This document shows positions 48,505 to 59,400 of a stretch of 64,000 nucleotides of DNA, one piece after another. Source of the stretch: JABMQB01 sp963677475 (GTDB taxonomy: Bacteria > Bacteroidota > Bacteroidia > Bacteroidales > Prolixibacteraceae); the NCBI GenBank assembly GCA_963677475.2, contig CAXXQD010000015.1:310001-374000 (forward strand), written 5' to 3'. The number at the start of each line of letters is the position of its first letter. Within the stretch, counting starts at the first letter, position 1. The notes under the pieces are model-generated. The model saw only the letters and a list, made by a program, of their open reading frames with translations, was not told the DNA's origin and ran no database searches. Both the position numbers and the translations under genes were made by a program.

Positions 48505-50619
48505 TTATTTTAAACCCCTTTTTTCGAGAAGTGGTTCAATTGAAGGATCTTGTCCGCGGAATTTACGGTAAATATTCATACCATCGTCTGAACCGCTTTT
48601 TGCAAGCAATTCCCTGAATTCCGCAGCAATTTCCTGGTTGAAAATATCACCTGTTTCTTTAAAATAATTAAAAGCATCGGTATCTAAAACTGCCGCCCAA
48701 ATATAAACGTAATAACCTGCAGAGTATGATTCTCCAGTGAAAATATGGGAGAAATAAGTACTCCTATAGCGGGGCAAAAATTCTGGGATGAGCCCAATGT
48801 TATCCATTGCTGCATTTTCGAATGCGCGAACATCGGTAATTACAGGGTTTTCGGTTGTATGATAATCAAGGTCTAATAGCGATGCTGCAACGTATTCACC
48901 GGTGATAAATCCCTGGTTAAAGGTACCGCTCTTAATTAATTTCTCAAGCAACTCATCGGGAATAGGTTCGCCTGTTTCATAATGTTTGGCATACACCTTT
49001 ATTACTTCCGGTTCTGCAGCCCAATTTTCCATTACCTGCGAAGGCAGCTCAACAAAGTCGCGCGGGACTGATCCGATTGTACGGTCGTATTTGCCATCCA
49101 CAAACATAAAATGTAAGGCATGTCCAAATTCATGGAAAAATGTACTTACCTCATCAAAACTTAACAAGGCAGGGGTATCGCCAGCTGGTCTTGTGAAATT
49201 CATCACAATAGAACCCACTTGAGGGATTCGTTTACCATCTTTGTAGGTAACATCACGAAATGCTGTTGACCATGCACCAACCCGTTTCCCATCACGTGGA
49301 TGAAAGTCCATATATAAAATTGCCAGGTGAGTGCCGTCCGCTTCCTGCACTTCATATGCTTCTGCTTCTTCATGGTAGGTTGGAAGGTCATCGCGCTTAA
49401 TAAACTTTAAACCGTAAAGTTTTTCTACAACATAGAAAATACCCTCTTTGGTTGCATCCAAACTAAAATAAGGTTTTATTTCGGCTTCGTCCAGGTCGTA
49501 TTTTTCTTTGCGTAGTTTTTCAGCATAATACCACCAGTCCCATGATTCGATTTTGATATTTGCCCCTTCTTTATCGGCAATGGCCTGCATTTCTTTTACA
49601 TCCTGTTTAGCCATTTCCAGGGAAGGTTTCCAAAGTTTCATTAAGAAATCATATACATTGTCAGGGGTTTTTGCCATGTTTATGGCAATTTTGTATTCTG
49701 CGAAATTCTTGAAGCCCAACAATTTAGATTTTTGGTCCCTGAGTTTTATTATCTTTTTTATGATTTCTTTATTGTCGTTCTCATTATCGTTGTCGCCACG
49801 CATAAAATAACCGCGATACAGATTTTCGCGCAGATCACGTTTTTCGGAGAATGTTAAAAACGGAATCCAACTTGGTTTTGCCAATGTGAATACCCATTTA
49901 CCAGTTTCACCTGCTTTTTCGGCAGCAATCGCAGCTCGTGCTATTACATCTTCTGGAAGCCCGGCAAGGTCTTCTTTATTGTCGATGGTTAAAATGAAGT
50001 TTTTGTTGGTTTCGGCCAAAAGGTTGTCGCTAAATTGAAGGTAAGATGTGGACAATTCAGTATTAATTCCCTTTAATATTTCCTGATCATCGGCTGAAAG
50101 GTTGGCACCGTTGCGTTCAAAATCTTCGTAATATTTTTCGGTTACCCTGATTTGTTGATCGTCAAGCCCAAGTTCGTTGCGTTGGTCATAAATAGCTTTT
50201 ATTTTTTTGAACAGCTCCGGGTTCATCGAAATATTATCGCGATGCTTGGATAACATCGGGGTTATTTCCCGAGCAATTTCCTGCATTTTCTCGTTGGTGT
50301 TTGCACTGCTTAGCGGATAGAAAACACCAGACACTTTGTTTAACAAGCCGCCTGATTTATCGAGCGCTAAAATTGTGTTTGCAAATGTAGGTTCTTCAGT
50401 ATTTGCTACGAGAGCATCAATTTCCTTTTCACGTTCTTCAATTCCTTTTTGGATCGCAGGAACATAATGTTCCTCGGTAATTTTATCAAATGGAGGTACG
50501 CCATACGGGGTATCCCATTCTACAAAAAATGGATTTTCCATGGTAGTCTGATCACTTTTTTTTGTTTGACATGCTACAGCCACGCCAATAATAAAAATAA
50601 ATACAAGCAGTTTTTTCAT
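48505..50619 (-). CDS. M3 family metallopeptidase (dipeptidyl carboxypeptidase-like lipoprotein)
   Basis: A 704-residue zinc peptidase of the thimet oligopeptidase/Dcp family. Lipoprotein signal with lipobox VAVAC (Cys about 17), so it is exported and membrane-tethered. The zinc motif HEFGH lies at about residue 495 (STFFHEFGHALHFMF), and downstream ENWAAEPEVIKVYAKHYETGE supplies the third ligand. YHTTENPVITD and IWAAVLDTDAFNYF are usual for Dcp. It trims dipeptides from peptide C termini. Single leftward gene with its own terminator. Confidence 0.95.
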   Translation of the reverse strand: MKKLLVFIFIIGVAVACQTKKSDQTTMENPFFVEWDTPYGVPPFDKITEEHYVPAIQKGIEEREKEIDALVANTEEPTFANTILALDKSGGLLNKVSGVFYPLSSANTNEKMQEIAREITPMLSKHRDNISMNPELFKKIKAIYDQRNELGLDDQQIRVTEKYYEDFERNGANLSADDQEILKGINTELSTSYLQFSDNLLAETNKNFILTIDNKEDLAGLPEDVIARAAIAAEKAGETGKWVFTLAKPSWIPFLTFSEKRDLRENLYRGYFMRGDNDNENDNKEIIKKIIKLRDQKSKLLGFKNFAEYKIAINMAKTPDNVYDFLMKLWKPSLEMAKQDVKEMQAIADKEGANIKIESWDWWYYAEKLRKEKYDLDEAEIKPYFSLDATKEGIFYVVEKLYGLKFIKRDDLPTYHEEAEAYEVQEADGTHLAILYMDFHPRDGKRVGAWSTAFRDVTYKDGKRIPQVGSIVMNFTRPAGDTPALLSFDEVSTFFHEFGHALHFMFVDGKYDRTIGSVPRDFVELPSQVMENWAAEPEVIKVYAKHYETGEPIPDELLEKLIKSGTFNQGFITGEYVAASLLDLDYHTTENPVITDVRAFENAAMDNIGLIPEFLPRYRSTYFSHIFTGESYSAGYYVYIWAAVLDTDAFNYFKETGDIFNQEIAAEFRELLAKSGSDDGMNIYRKFRGQDPSIEPLLEKRGLK

Positions 50620-50744
50620 TGTTGTAAAAATAATTTTGATTTGGCTGAAAAGATAACAAATTATTGCAAAGTGTAGAATGATAATCTACACACTTCTTAT
50701 TCAACGCAAATTATGTTTGGGGAGGAAAATCGGAACGAAAATCC

Positions 50745-51716
50745 TTATTTAACGAATTTAAAAGGCTTCGAAAGAATTGGTGACAAGACTTTATCGTCGG
50801 AATAAAGCGATGCTTCTTCATCAGATAATTGAATGCTCCAATCTACCCTTTGGGAGATATCGGCGCCAGGCCCTGAGTTTTTATATTCAGCATAATAGGT
50901 TGTTTGCAGCTCAGAAGCATTTGACCAGGCTGCCCATCCCTGTGGGGCAATATGGGCACCAAGTTCACAATTTAAAAAAACAGTTTTGGCATATTTTCGC
51001 CATGGCCGACCCAAAAATACCTTATCAACACCTTCCGAAGCTGTGAGTTTGCAGTTTTTAAAAACATAGCCATAAAGTTTGTCTTTGGTGGTGCTGGCTG
51101 CTGTAATATATGAATTGCTTAAGCTGTTGATCGTGCAATTGCTAAAAAGTACGGTAGCAGCCCCAAAAATAAAATCGGTGGTGCCTTCAATAAAACATTC
51201 TTTAAAATGCACCCTGCTTGTTTCCCCCTCGGTATATAAGGTATCCTGATGCCCCAATAAAAGGCAATTCTTAAATACGCACCTATCTCCCTGAATATGC
51301 AAAGCAATACCTTGCCCAACCGGTCCCGCTGAGTTGATTATTGAGATATTCTCAGCATGAAAATCATCGGCTTCCACCTTTAATGTATAAGTATAAAACG
51401 TACTATTACGGCCACGGTCAACTTTCCTGAAATAATCACCATAAGTTAGTATGGTTTTATCTGCACTTTCACCAATAAACGACAAATGTGTATTGCATGC
51501 CGGAACCAATACCTTTTCGTTGTAAACTCCATTTTTTATAAAAACTCTTACATTTTGGTCGGGATATGCTTTACATGCATCAACGGCATCTTGGATACTT
51601 GTGTAATCACCACTACCATCCTGGGCAACAGTTATTTCTGTTGGGTATTGACCAAAAATATTTAGTGAGAAGAATACGAATAATGTTATTAAGGCATTTT
51701 GCAGTAGTTGTTTCAT
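50745..51716 (-). CDS. Pectinesterase (pectin methylesterase), CE8
   Basis: A 323-residue secreted right-handed beta-helix enzyme that hydrolyses the methyl esters of homogalacturonan, releasing methanol. Signal peptide 1-22 (ends NIFGQ). Catalytic residues: Asp158 in LGHQDTLY, Asp181 in GTTDFIFG and Arg237 in FLGRPWR; also QGWAAW. All conserved, so probably active. It lies 95 bases downstream of the large beta-helix protein gene on the same strand and belongs to the carbohydrate locus with SusCD. Methanol produced here could feed the MtaBC system 10 kb away (inference). Confidence 0.95.
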   Translation of the reverse strand: MKQLLQNALITLFVFFSLNIFGQYPTEITVAQDGSGDYTSIQDAVDACKAYPDQNVRVFIKNGVYNEKVLVPACNTHLSFIGESADKTILTYGDYFRKVDRGRNSTFYTYTLKVEADDFHAENISIINSAGPVGQGIALHIQGDRCVFKNCLLLGHQDTLYTEGETSRVHFKECFIEGTTDFIFGAATVLFSNCTINSLSNSYITAASTTKDKLYGYVFKNCKLTASEGVDKVFLGRPWRKYAKTVFLNCELGAHIAPQGWAAWSNASELQTTYYAEYKNSGPGADISQRVDWSIQLSDEEASLYSDDKVLSPILSKPFKFVK

Positions 51717-51811
51717 GACGATTTTTTTATTAGTTCAATGCAATTATATAATTTTTTAGTTCAATTAAAGTCCTTTACAAATAAATTTTGGAATCATCAG
51801 AAAAAAATAAT

Positions 51812-54800
51812 TTACGCTTCCAAAAGGAGCAACATCCAGTTATGTTTAGTCGGTTTTTGTATCTTAATTCCTTTTCCAACGCTTATTTTATCTTTTATTG
51901 GAACAACTCTTTCTGTGATTGGATCATACCAAATTCCGGAATATGATTTATGAGGAATGTTTTTTGAAAAGGTGAAGGAATTTCCCTTTAATGAATAAAG
52001 TAATATGGTTTGATTTTCTGCGTCTGTCATACACCAATTCTCACCTTGATTTTCTAACAATTCGTCGTTGGGAGTAAGGTTCGTTAGTGCGGTTGATAAA
52101 TAGTTATTTACGAATGCATAAAAGGAAATGTGCCCGGGCCTGCTTCCCTTGTTGTATTGCATCAGAACTTGAGCACCTCCCGCCATTAATGTTGCAATAG
52201 GACTAACATCATTATAAGCTGTTACTATTGCTTTTTGAGGAAATTGATCATGATATTCCCGCACTAAACGATACATATTCTTCTCTGATGTTGGAAATGG
52301 ATAATCACTTTGCAGAATAAAAGCATCGCCAACCATTTCCCTGAATGAGCGATTGCTTCCTCCCGGCGGTGCCCATAATTTGTCACAACTCGAAAAAGAG
52401 ACATCTTCAGAGCGATATTGCCAGTAACGAGTGTCAATAATATCAACCTGAGATGCTAATTCCGAATCGGCTAAAATAGAATCGGTAACATTTTTACCGG
52501 CAGCCAGCACCAGTTTAACATTCTTGTCATGCAGCACTTCCCATTCATGAATTGTTTCCATAAAGAATCGTTGAAAATTGAGTGGCCCTGCATATTGAGT
52601 CCCCACTTTAAATGCGATGTTCGTATGGTTGCCCAATACATCAAGCGTATGAAAAATATAAGCATGGTGTAGTTTGCGTAGTTCCGGATTAGTAGGATCA
52701 TAAAATTGATTACCCATGTGGGCTCGGGCCCAGGGTTCCGGTGTAGGAGGATCCTGCAAGCCAGTTTCGTTGATATTATTCGCAGGTCGCCACGGATAAT
52801 CAACCCAATGTGTCAGATATTCCAGTAAATTATGGGTGTTATAAAAATTGTAAATTAGTAAAATTCCATTGTGATCACATAATTCGGCGAATTCTTTACA
52901 ACGATCGAAATACCACGGATTGTACTTTGTCAAATCAAACTTACTTAATCCATCCCAGGCTTGCCCCTGTCCACTTCTGAGCCAGGGCATTTCAAAAAAA
53001 GGAGCCCAAACGTTTTTGTTGTTCCTTTTAGCAATGGTATGATCATCTCTTCTTCGGTCGTACCAAAGTCCCGGATAACTATTATAAAAACAATTTTCAG
53101 ATTCTAGCAAATTATTCACAAGCCAGGGAAGGTCTTCAGTAAGCCCATGACCAACTTTGCCTGGAACAAAACCTGTGATACTGCTGCCAACTTTTGAATT
53201 TGTTGAAGTTTGTCCTTTCCACAATGGATCACTTACAATTCCGCTCCAAAGCAATTTGCCATTTTTTATAAACCGACCGTTGACAATCTCCACCGCTTGT
53301 ATGATTTGCTCCAGCTGTTTATTTAGAAATGGAATATCGCTTGTTTTGAATTCATGAAGAGGTTGTGAAGATTCTTTTGGAATAATTTCAGGGGATAAAT
53401 AGTTATTCATATTTGCGCCTAAGCCCAGTTTTTTCTGTAATTGACTTGCGTATAGTGATGAATCAGCATTCACAAGGTAATTTGCGGCACAAAAGGGGCC
53501 GGTTGCATCAATATTATTGGCTGAACAATTCCACACTACTGAATTAACAGCAGTCCAGCCTCCACCTTGTGTTCGATCAAAATCATAAGTTAGACGCAAA
53601 TCGGAACCTTCAATGTTAACATTTTCATAGAGTGTTCCCGATGACCAACTTTCGCTTGCTCCGCTAGCTCCCAAAGCATTTGTAGCTGTACAATTCAGAA
53701 AAACGTTTGGACCACCTGCACACAGTCCAATGGCAAAATCATTTATGCCCGAATCACTTGTACAGTTTTGCACCATAACCTGTTGCCCTTCAATCCAAAA
53801 ACTTTGCCTTCTAAAGCCTGCCGCTTCAGAAATAGGCTGTTTGCTATGGCAATTTGTGATAGATATTCGCCTTCCTTGATGACCTACATGAACCAAGGAG
53901 CTCACAAAATGCTTGGCGGTGATTCCATTGATCCAACAATCTTGCGAATGGTCTATGGCAATAGCCAACCAGGCATGTTCTTCATCTGCGGGATTGGTCA
54001 AATCATAATTACAGTCGAGTTCCAGATTTTCCAGACCAATGTTTAATAGTGCTTCATCTTGTGTTACTTTCTGGATAGTGCCACCACCATAAATTGCTTC
54101 CAAAGCGGTTGTAATTGGAGCATCTATAGAGATACGTTTATTGCTACGATCAATGGATGTAATGATTCTGTCCCAAATTAAATTTTTAGAACCAACAGTC
54201 CATTTGAGCCCCCTGCGGTCAGCAAATGTTCCTTCTTTTTTGTCCATACCAATGTCCGATATCCATTCTTTGGTGCTTGGTCGTGTAATCAAAATAGGAT
54301 CTCCAATCGATAAATCTTCCATAGATTTAACGGTAAAATTCATCGCTCCAGCCGGAACAATGGAATCAGTTATTTCAATAGGATTAGCAAATTTCGATGG
54401 TTGACTTGGTTGGATTTCTATTAATGTGCGGCGGGAGTTTCCTGTTGCCACAAGGGTGGTTTTTTTCCTTTTGCTGGCACCACGAATCACAATTCCACTT
54501 TTATTTAATAGAAGTTGTCCTGAAATATAAAACTGTCCTTCGGAAAGTTGTAACGCTCCTCGAAATCCATTCTCATTTAGTGGTAATTTACCAATCGAAT
54601 CAATGGCTGCCTGTAATAGTCTGGTGTCATCTTTTCCACTCGGATGAACCAGAAATACTGCCTTAACAGATGGAAAGGAAACTCCACCTCCGCCATAGCC
54701 AACACATGAAAAATTAATAGGAAAATTTGAAACATTTTCTTCCGTATTCGGATGGGAATAAGAATGAATAGTAGAAGTGAAGAATAGCAAAAGGGTAATA

Positions 54801-54832
54801 ATATAGGTAGTATTTGATGAATTTCTTTTCAT
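51812..54832 (-). CDS. Large exported two-part protein: beta-helix plus DUF6298-like hydrolase-like domain
   Basis: A 1006-residue protein with a signal peptide (about 1-26, ends HSYSH). Residues about 45-480 are pectate-lyase-like beta-helix (AIDSIGKLPLNENGFRGAL; many N-C-T rungs). Residues about 500-930 look like a TIM-barrel glycoside-hydrolase-like domain with LWYDRRRDDHTIAKRN, FEMPWLRSGQGQAWDGLS and ALVHMGNQFYDP-like segments, which I match to DUF6298, seen in pectin loci. A short C-terminal beta domain follows. Catalytic residues cannot be fixed by eye. It probably acts on a pectic backbone or side chain with the pectinesterase. A hairpin terminator separates it from susD. Confidence 0.75.
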   Translation of the reverse strand: MKRNSSNTTYIITLLLFFTSTIHSYSHPNTEENVSNFPINFSCVGYGGGGVSFPSVKAVFLVHPSGKDDTRLLQAAIDSIGKLPLNENGFRGALQLSEGQFYISGQLLLNKSGIVIRGASKRKKTTLVATGNSRRTLIEIQPSQPSKFANPIEITDSIVPAGAMNFTVKSMEDLSIGDPILITRPSTKEWISDIGMDKKEGTFADRRGLKWTVGSKNLIWDRIITSIDRSNKRISIDAPITTALEAIYGGGTIQKVTQDEALLNIGLENLELDCNYDLTNPADEEHAWLAIAIDHSQDCWINGITAKHFVSSLVHVGHQGRRISITNCHSKQPISEAAGFRRQSFWIEGQQVMVQNCTSDSGINDFAIGLCAGGPNVFLNCTATNALGASGASESWSSGTLYENVNIEGSDLRLTYDFDRTQGGGWTAVNSVVWNCSANNIDATGPFCAANYLVNADSSLYASQLQKKLGLGANMNNYLSPEIIPKESSQPLHEFKTSDIPFLNKQLEQIIQAVEIVNGRFIKNGKLLWSGIVSDPLWKGQTSTNSKVGSSITGFVPGKVGHGLTEDLPWLVNNLLESENCFYNSYPGLWYDRRRDDHTIAKRNNKNVWAPFFEMPWLRSGQGQAWDGLSKFDLTKYNPWYFDRCKEFAELCDHNGILLIYNFYNTHNLLEYLTHWVDYPWRPANNINETGLQDPPTPEPWARAHMGNQFYDPTNPELRKLHHAYIFHTLDVLGNHTNIAFKVGTQYAGPLNFQRFFMETIHEWEVLHDKNVKLVLAAGKNVTDSILADSELASQVDIIDTRYWQYRSEDVSFSSCDKLWAPPGGSNRSFREMVGDAFILQSDYPFPTSEKNMYRLVREYHDQFPQKAIVTAYNDVSPIATLMAGGAQVLMQYNKGSRPGHISFYAFVNNYLSTALTNLTPNDELLENQGENWCMTDAENQTILLYSLKGNSFTFSKNIPHKSYSGIWYDPITERVVPIKDKISVGKGIKIQKPTKHNWMLLLLEA

Positions 54833-54895
54833 AGAATTAATTCGTTAATCGTGTTGCGAAATTAGTTAGATCCATGAAGTTTTATGAATAAGGTA

Positions 54896-54934
54896 TTAAA
54901 AAAGAATAGGGACTATTGTAATCAATAGTCCCTA
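54896..54934 (-). terminator. Terminator after susD
   Basis: A perfect 12-bp stem (TAGGGACTATTG/CAATAGTCCCTA) with a 4-base loop at 54907-54934, then a T-rich stretch on the minus strand. It lies 18 bases past the susD stop and 64 bases before the next ATG, so downstream genes may be expressed at lower level or from another promoter. Confidence 0.82.
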
Positions 54935-54951
54935 CTATGGATAAATTTTAT

Positions 54952-56490
54952 CTAGTTATCATAACCAGGATTTTGATCAAGGTTAGGATTAGCAGTAATT
55001 TGCTCAGCAGGAATAGGATATAATCCCTTTTCCCGGGGGGTAACTGTTGTTTTAAAAGCCCAAGTGTCAGAAAAATATGAACCAAAGCGGATCATATCTC
55101 GTCTTCTCGTTCCTTCCCATATAAATTCACGGGCGCGTTCGTTTTCTATGTCATTTAAAGACACAGATGCTAAGGTAGAAGCATTACTTCTTTTCCTTAC
55201 TTCATTTACCAAAGGTAGTGCTTGAGCTGCACTGTTGTTCCTTAACAGGGCTTCCGCTTTCATTAGCAAAATATCTGAATAACGGTTAAGAACAAAGTCA
55301 TTGTCTGCATTGTATCCTGACCAGGTTGTCCCAATCGGTGAATATTTGAGGACATGATATCCTTCATCATTTCCAGCAGCCCTGATATTCTGAATAGGAA
55401 TTATGACGAGATGTGTACCGTCGTCATAAGTTAATGGATCACCATTTAAATAATACTGAGGTCCATATTCAATTAGGGTTTTCCTATCATCAAAATCCTC
55501 ATATCGGTTCACAGCTTCGTCTCCGGTACTATAACCATCAGCTGGGCCAAAAGATAAATTGTATTTCTTTTTGTCCAAGGAATGATTGGTGTATAATATA
55601 AATTGATTACTCCCTGCATTTTTATTGGGATCAATAGAGAAAGCTGAAATATTCTCGAGGCAATTTTCCTCATTAGTCGAAAGGAAACAGTTAACAACAT
55701 GATCTTCCAACGAGTATGCGTTTGAACTTATAACATTGTTACACATATCAATTACATCATTCCAATGGGCAGTTCCTGAGTACACCTCTGCATTTAAATA
55801 TACGGTGGCTAAAGCAGTATAAATAGCTTCTTTGGTGAAACGTGGATAATATTCTTTTCGACTTACTTCTGTTACTGAAGGCAGATCCTGAGCGGCAGCT
55901 AGCATTTCTGTGACTACAAAATCGTAAACATCAGAGCGTGTGTTTGTGCTCGGCAGATTATTTGGATCTACCCTTGCATCAGTAAAAATTGGGACATTAC
56001 CCCAAAAGTCGAGAGCATAAAAATAAGCAAATGCCCGTAGTCCTCTTGTTTCAGCAATGAGACCTTTCAGGTTATCGCTATTCGGGGATTCTTCTAAACT
56101 TTGAATAACCGCATTTGCAGCACCGATCATACCAAAAATGGATGTCCAGGCACGTGAATTTAAAACGTTTGATGTAGACACGTTATGAGTGGAGTATTCA
56201 ATCCAGATTCCACCGTCATACCACCCACCGTTGGTTCGGGCTGGTACCCAAAATTCATCTGTTCCTAATACGGATGGGCGCCAGGCTGCTCCAATGCTAA
56301 CTACATCCGATACTTTTTGATAAACACCTGCAACGGATGATAAGGCTTCTTCTTCCGTTTGATAATAGTTGTCGGGAGATAAACTTCCGAAAATTTCTTC
56401 ATCTAGATTGGTACATGATCCAAGAATAAATGCGATAAGTACCGAGAATTTTAGAATTGATATTTTATTTTTCATTTTATTGTTCTCCAT
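54952..56490 (-). CDS. susD: SusD/RagB family outer-membrane lipoprotein
   Basis: A 512-residue surface lipoprotein that captures oligosaccharide and hands it to SusC. Lipobox LGSC (Cys about 26) then TNLDEEIFG. SusD-like pattern: N-terminal SLSPDNYYQTEEEALSSVAGVY, TPR-type helices, and the C-terminal LNDIENERAREFIWEGTRRRDMIRFG. Start could also be Met6. It starts 6 bases after the susC stop. The ligand should be a plant glycan, probably pectic by neighbourhood. Confidence 0.96.
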   Translation of the reverse strand: MENNKMKNKISILKFSVLIAFILGSCTNLDEEIFGSLSPDNYYQTEEEALSSVAGVYQKVSDVVSIGAAWRPSVLGTDEFWVPARTNGGWYDGGIWIEYSTHNVSTSNVLNSRAWTSIFGMIGAANAVIQSLEESPNSDNLKGLIAETRGLRAFAYFYALDFWGNVPIFTDARVDPNNLPSTNTRSDVYDFVVTEMLAAAQDLPSVTEVSRKEYYPRFTKEAIYTALATVYLNAEVYSGTAHWNDVIDMCNNVISSNAYSLEDHVVNCFLSTNEENCLENISAFSIDPNKNAGSNQFILYTNHSLDKKKYNLSFGPADGYSTGDEAVNRYEDFDDRKTLIEYGPQYYLNGDPLTYDDGTHLVIIPIQNIRAAGNDEGYHVLKYSPIGTTWSGYNADNDFVLNRYSDILLMKAEALLRNNSAAQALPLVNEVRKRSNASTLASVSLNDIENERAREFIWEGTRRRDMIRFGSYFSDTWAFKTTVTPREKGLYPIPAEQITANPNLDQNPGYDN

Positions 56491-56495
56491 AATTT

Positions 56496-59400
56496 TTAGA
56501 ATGAAATATTAGCACCTATACTTATTGTCCTCGCCTTTGGGTAACTTAAATAGTCAATGCCAATTGGCGCAACACCAGTTCCAGAAACTTCTGAGTTCAC
56601 TTCAGGATCTGAGCCGGAATATCCTGTAATAACGAATAAGTTTTGGCCTGAGATGTAAACTCGGGCGTTAGAGAGAAATGAATTGTTTACGTCAAAATTG
56701 TATCCCAGGGTCATATTATCTAAACGTATAAAGGAACCATCTTCGATCCACCGTGAAGAATATTTTTTGGCCTGATCTACTCCCACGCCGCTTGATACAG
56801 CTTCTGGTATAACATTTCTACCAGGAAGGTTAATTAAATATCCTAAGTTATTGGCTGTTAGGTTGTAAATGTCGTTGCCAACCGATCCTCTGAAATTAAT
56901 TCCAAGGTTCCAATTTTTATAGCTAAATGTATTACTCAAACCAAATGTAAAATCAGGTTGGGCACTACCAATATAGTCTGGTTCAGCCTCGAACTGCTCA
57001 ACACCATCAACAATACCTGTAAAAACATTTCCATAGAAACTACCTAATGGCTTACCTTCAGCTATTAATTGAGCATAACCTCCAGATAATCCTTGTCCCT
57101 GAATAGGTGCTGTTTTAATATTGTCGCCTTTCCATTTATCGTTTGATAGACTTAGTACTTTATTTTTGTTTGCGCTTATATTAAAATTGGCATCCCAGAA
57201 AAAATCTTTTTTGTTAAAGATCTTGGCGCCTATTTCGAACTCAATACCTTTGTTTTCAACACTTCCAACATTAGCAAGTTGCGTACTTACCACGGATGGA
57301 GATGGTACAGCAATGAGGAGCAATAAGTCGGATGTTTCTTTTCGATAATAGTCAAAACTACCATAGATCTTTTGATCAAATAGACCAAAATTTAATCCGA
57401 TATCTAATTGTGCTGTTTGCTCCCATTTTAAATCAGGATTGGCATATTGTTGAGGAAGTACAATTGTAATCCGATCTCCTCCGATTAAATAACCTGATGA
57501 ACTTGCACCAAGTGTTGTAATGGAATTTAAATTTCCAATTTCCTGGTTTCCGGTTATACCATAACTCACACGAAGCTTTAGATCAGATATTTTAGCACTT
57601 TGGAAGAACTCTTCTTGTGAAATCCTCCACGATGCAGCTCCAGATGGGAAAAGCCCCCACTTATTTCCCGAACCAAATCGACTTGATCCATCCTGACGTA
57701 TAGTTGCAGTTAGTAGGAAACGATTGTCATAGTTGTAATTGACACGTCCATACATGGAAATTAACGTATTGCTTGAAACATAACTGCTTACGCTTTCAAT
57801 TGTACTAGCAGCTTGAAGACTATACCATTTAAATTCATCAGATAAGAATCCTTTAGCAGTATTATGGAGACCTTCATCCTTGAAATACTGATATGAATAA
57901 CCTGCAATTGCATCAATTGAGTTTTTACCATAGGTTTTTTTGAAACTCAAAATGGTTTCGAGTAGTTTAGAATAGTCCCCTAGTTTCTGAACGCTCGCGT
58001 AACCTCCTGATCCTTCTCCTAGAGGATTATTTTTACTTATGTGTGAGTTACGGGCTATGCTTTGGCGTGTAAAGCCTAAATTGACCTTGATACTTAATGG
58101 ATCAATTATTTTAAAGGTTGTTGCTAAATTTCCTAAAAACCTTGTGTTCATTCGTTGATCAACTACATCGGTGGAAAAAGAAACCGGATTGACTCTATAT
58201 GGTAGTACGTGATTGTAGTTGCCATCTGCGTCTAAAATCGGATACGTTGGATTGAATACGTACGCTTCATAGTTCATGCTTGTTCCATATTCACTTCCAA
58301 GTGTGTTGGTTATAGCAGATTGGTCAGATGTTGTTTCTCCATAATTCATTCGCAAATCAAAGGTCAATCTTCCATCTAGTTCGGTATGGTTGATATTTGT
58401 TCTAATATTGGCTTGCTGCATTTTAGAGGATAACATAATCCCTTCTTGTTCTCCATATCCAATGGAAGCTCTGTAGGTTGTTTTATCCGTGCCTCCCATC
58501 ATGGATAGATAATGGTTGTGTTGGTATGCTGTGCGGTAGATATGGTCTTGCCAATTGGTGTCGCTGCCTTTGTTATCTAATGCCAAACCTGAATCATTAA
58601 CAGCCTTCCGGTACTGGTCAGCTGAAAGAACATCTACTGTTTTAGCTACATTTGAAATTCCTGCTGTAACGTCATAACTTATCTGAACTTTACCTGAGTT
58701 TCCACTTTTGGTTGTAATAATAATAACTCCATTAGCCCCTCTTGATCCATAAATTGCAGTAGCCGAAGCATCTTTTAATACAATAACCGATTCAATATCG
58801 TTAGGATTAAGGGTTTGTAAGGGATTTGTAGGTTCCTGGTCAAAAATATTCGTTTGCGCAGTACTTATATTTGCATTGCTCACCCCTCCGGTTGTTGAAA
58901 TTGGGACACCATCAATAACATAAAGGGGATCGTTTGAGGCGGTTATTGATGTTCCCCCGCGCACTCTGATCGTATTTGCGCCACCGGGTTTGCCACTATT
59001 TTGACTTATATTAACACCGGATACTTTCCCTTGGATTAGTTGTTGTGCTGTCATTTGCGAACCTTTATTAAAGTCATCGCTACTAACCGAAGATATTGCA
59101 CCTGTTAAATCACTTTTTTTCATAGTTCCATAACCAATTGCAACTACTTCTTCTAAACCAATGGACTCATCTTCCAAAGTCACATCAATGATGCCTTGAT
59201 TTGCAACGAGTATTTCGATTGTTTTCATTCCAACAAATGAAAAAATAAGTGTTCCTTCAGCAGGAACATTCTTGATGGAATATTGTCCATCACTACCGGT
59301 AACAGTTCCTTGTGCAGTTCCTTTAATTACAACGGTAACTCCCGGGAGAGGAATTCCAGAGGAGTCAACAACCTTTCCGGTTACTGGTTTTTGTTGACCA

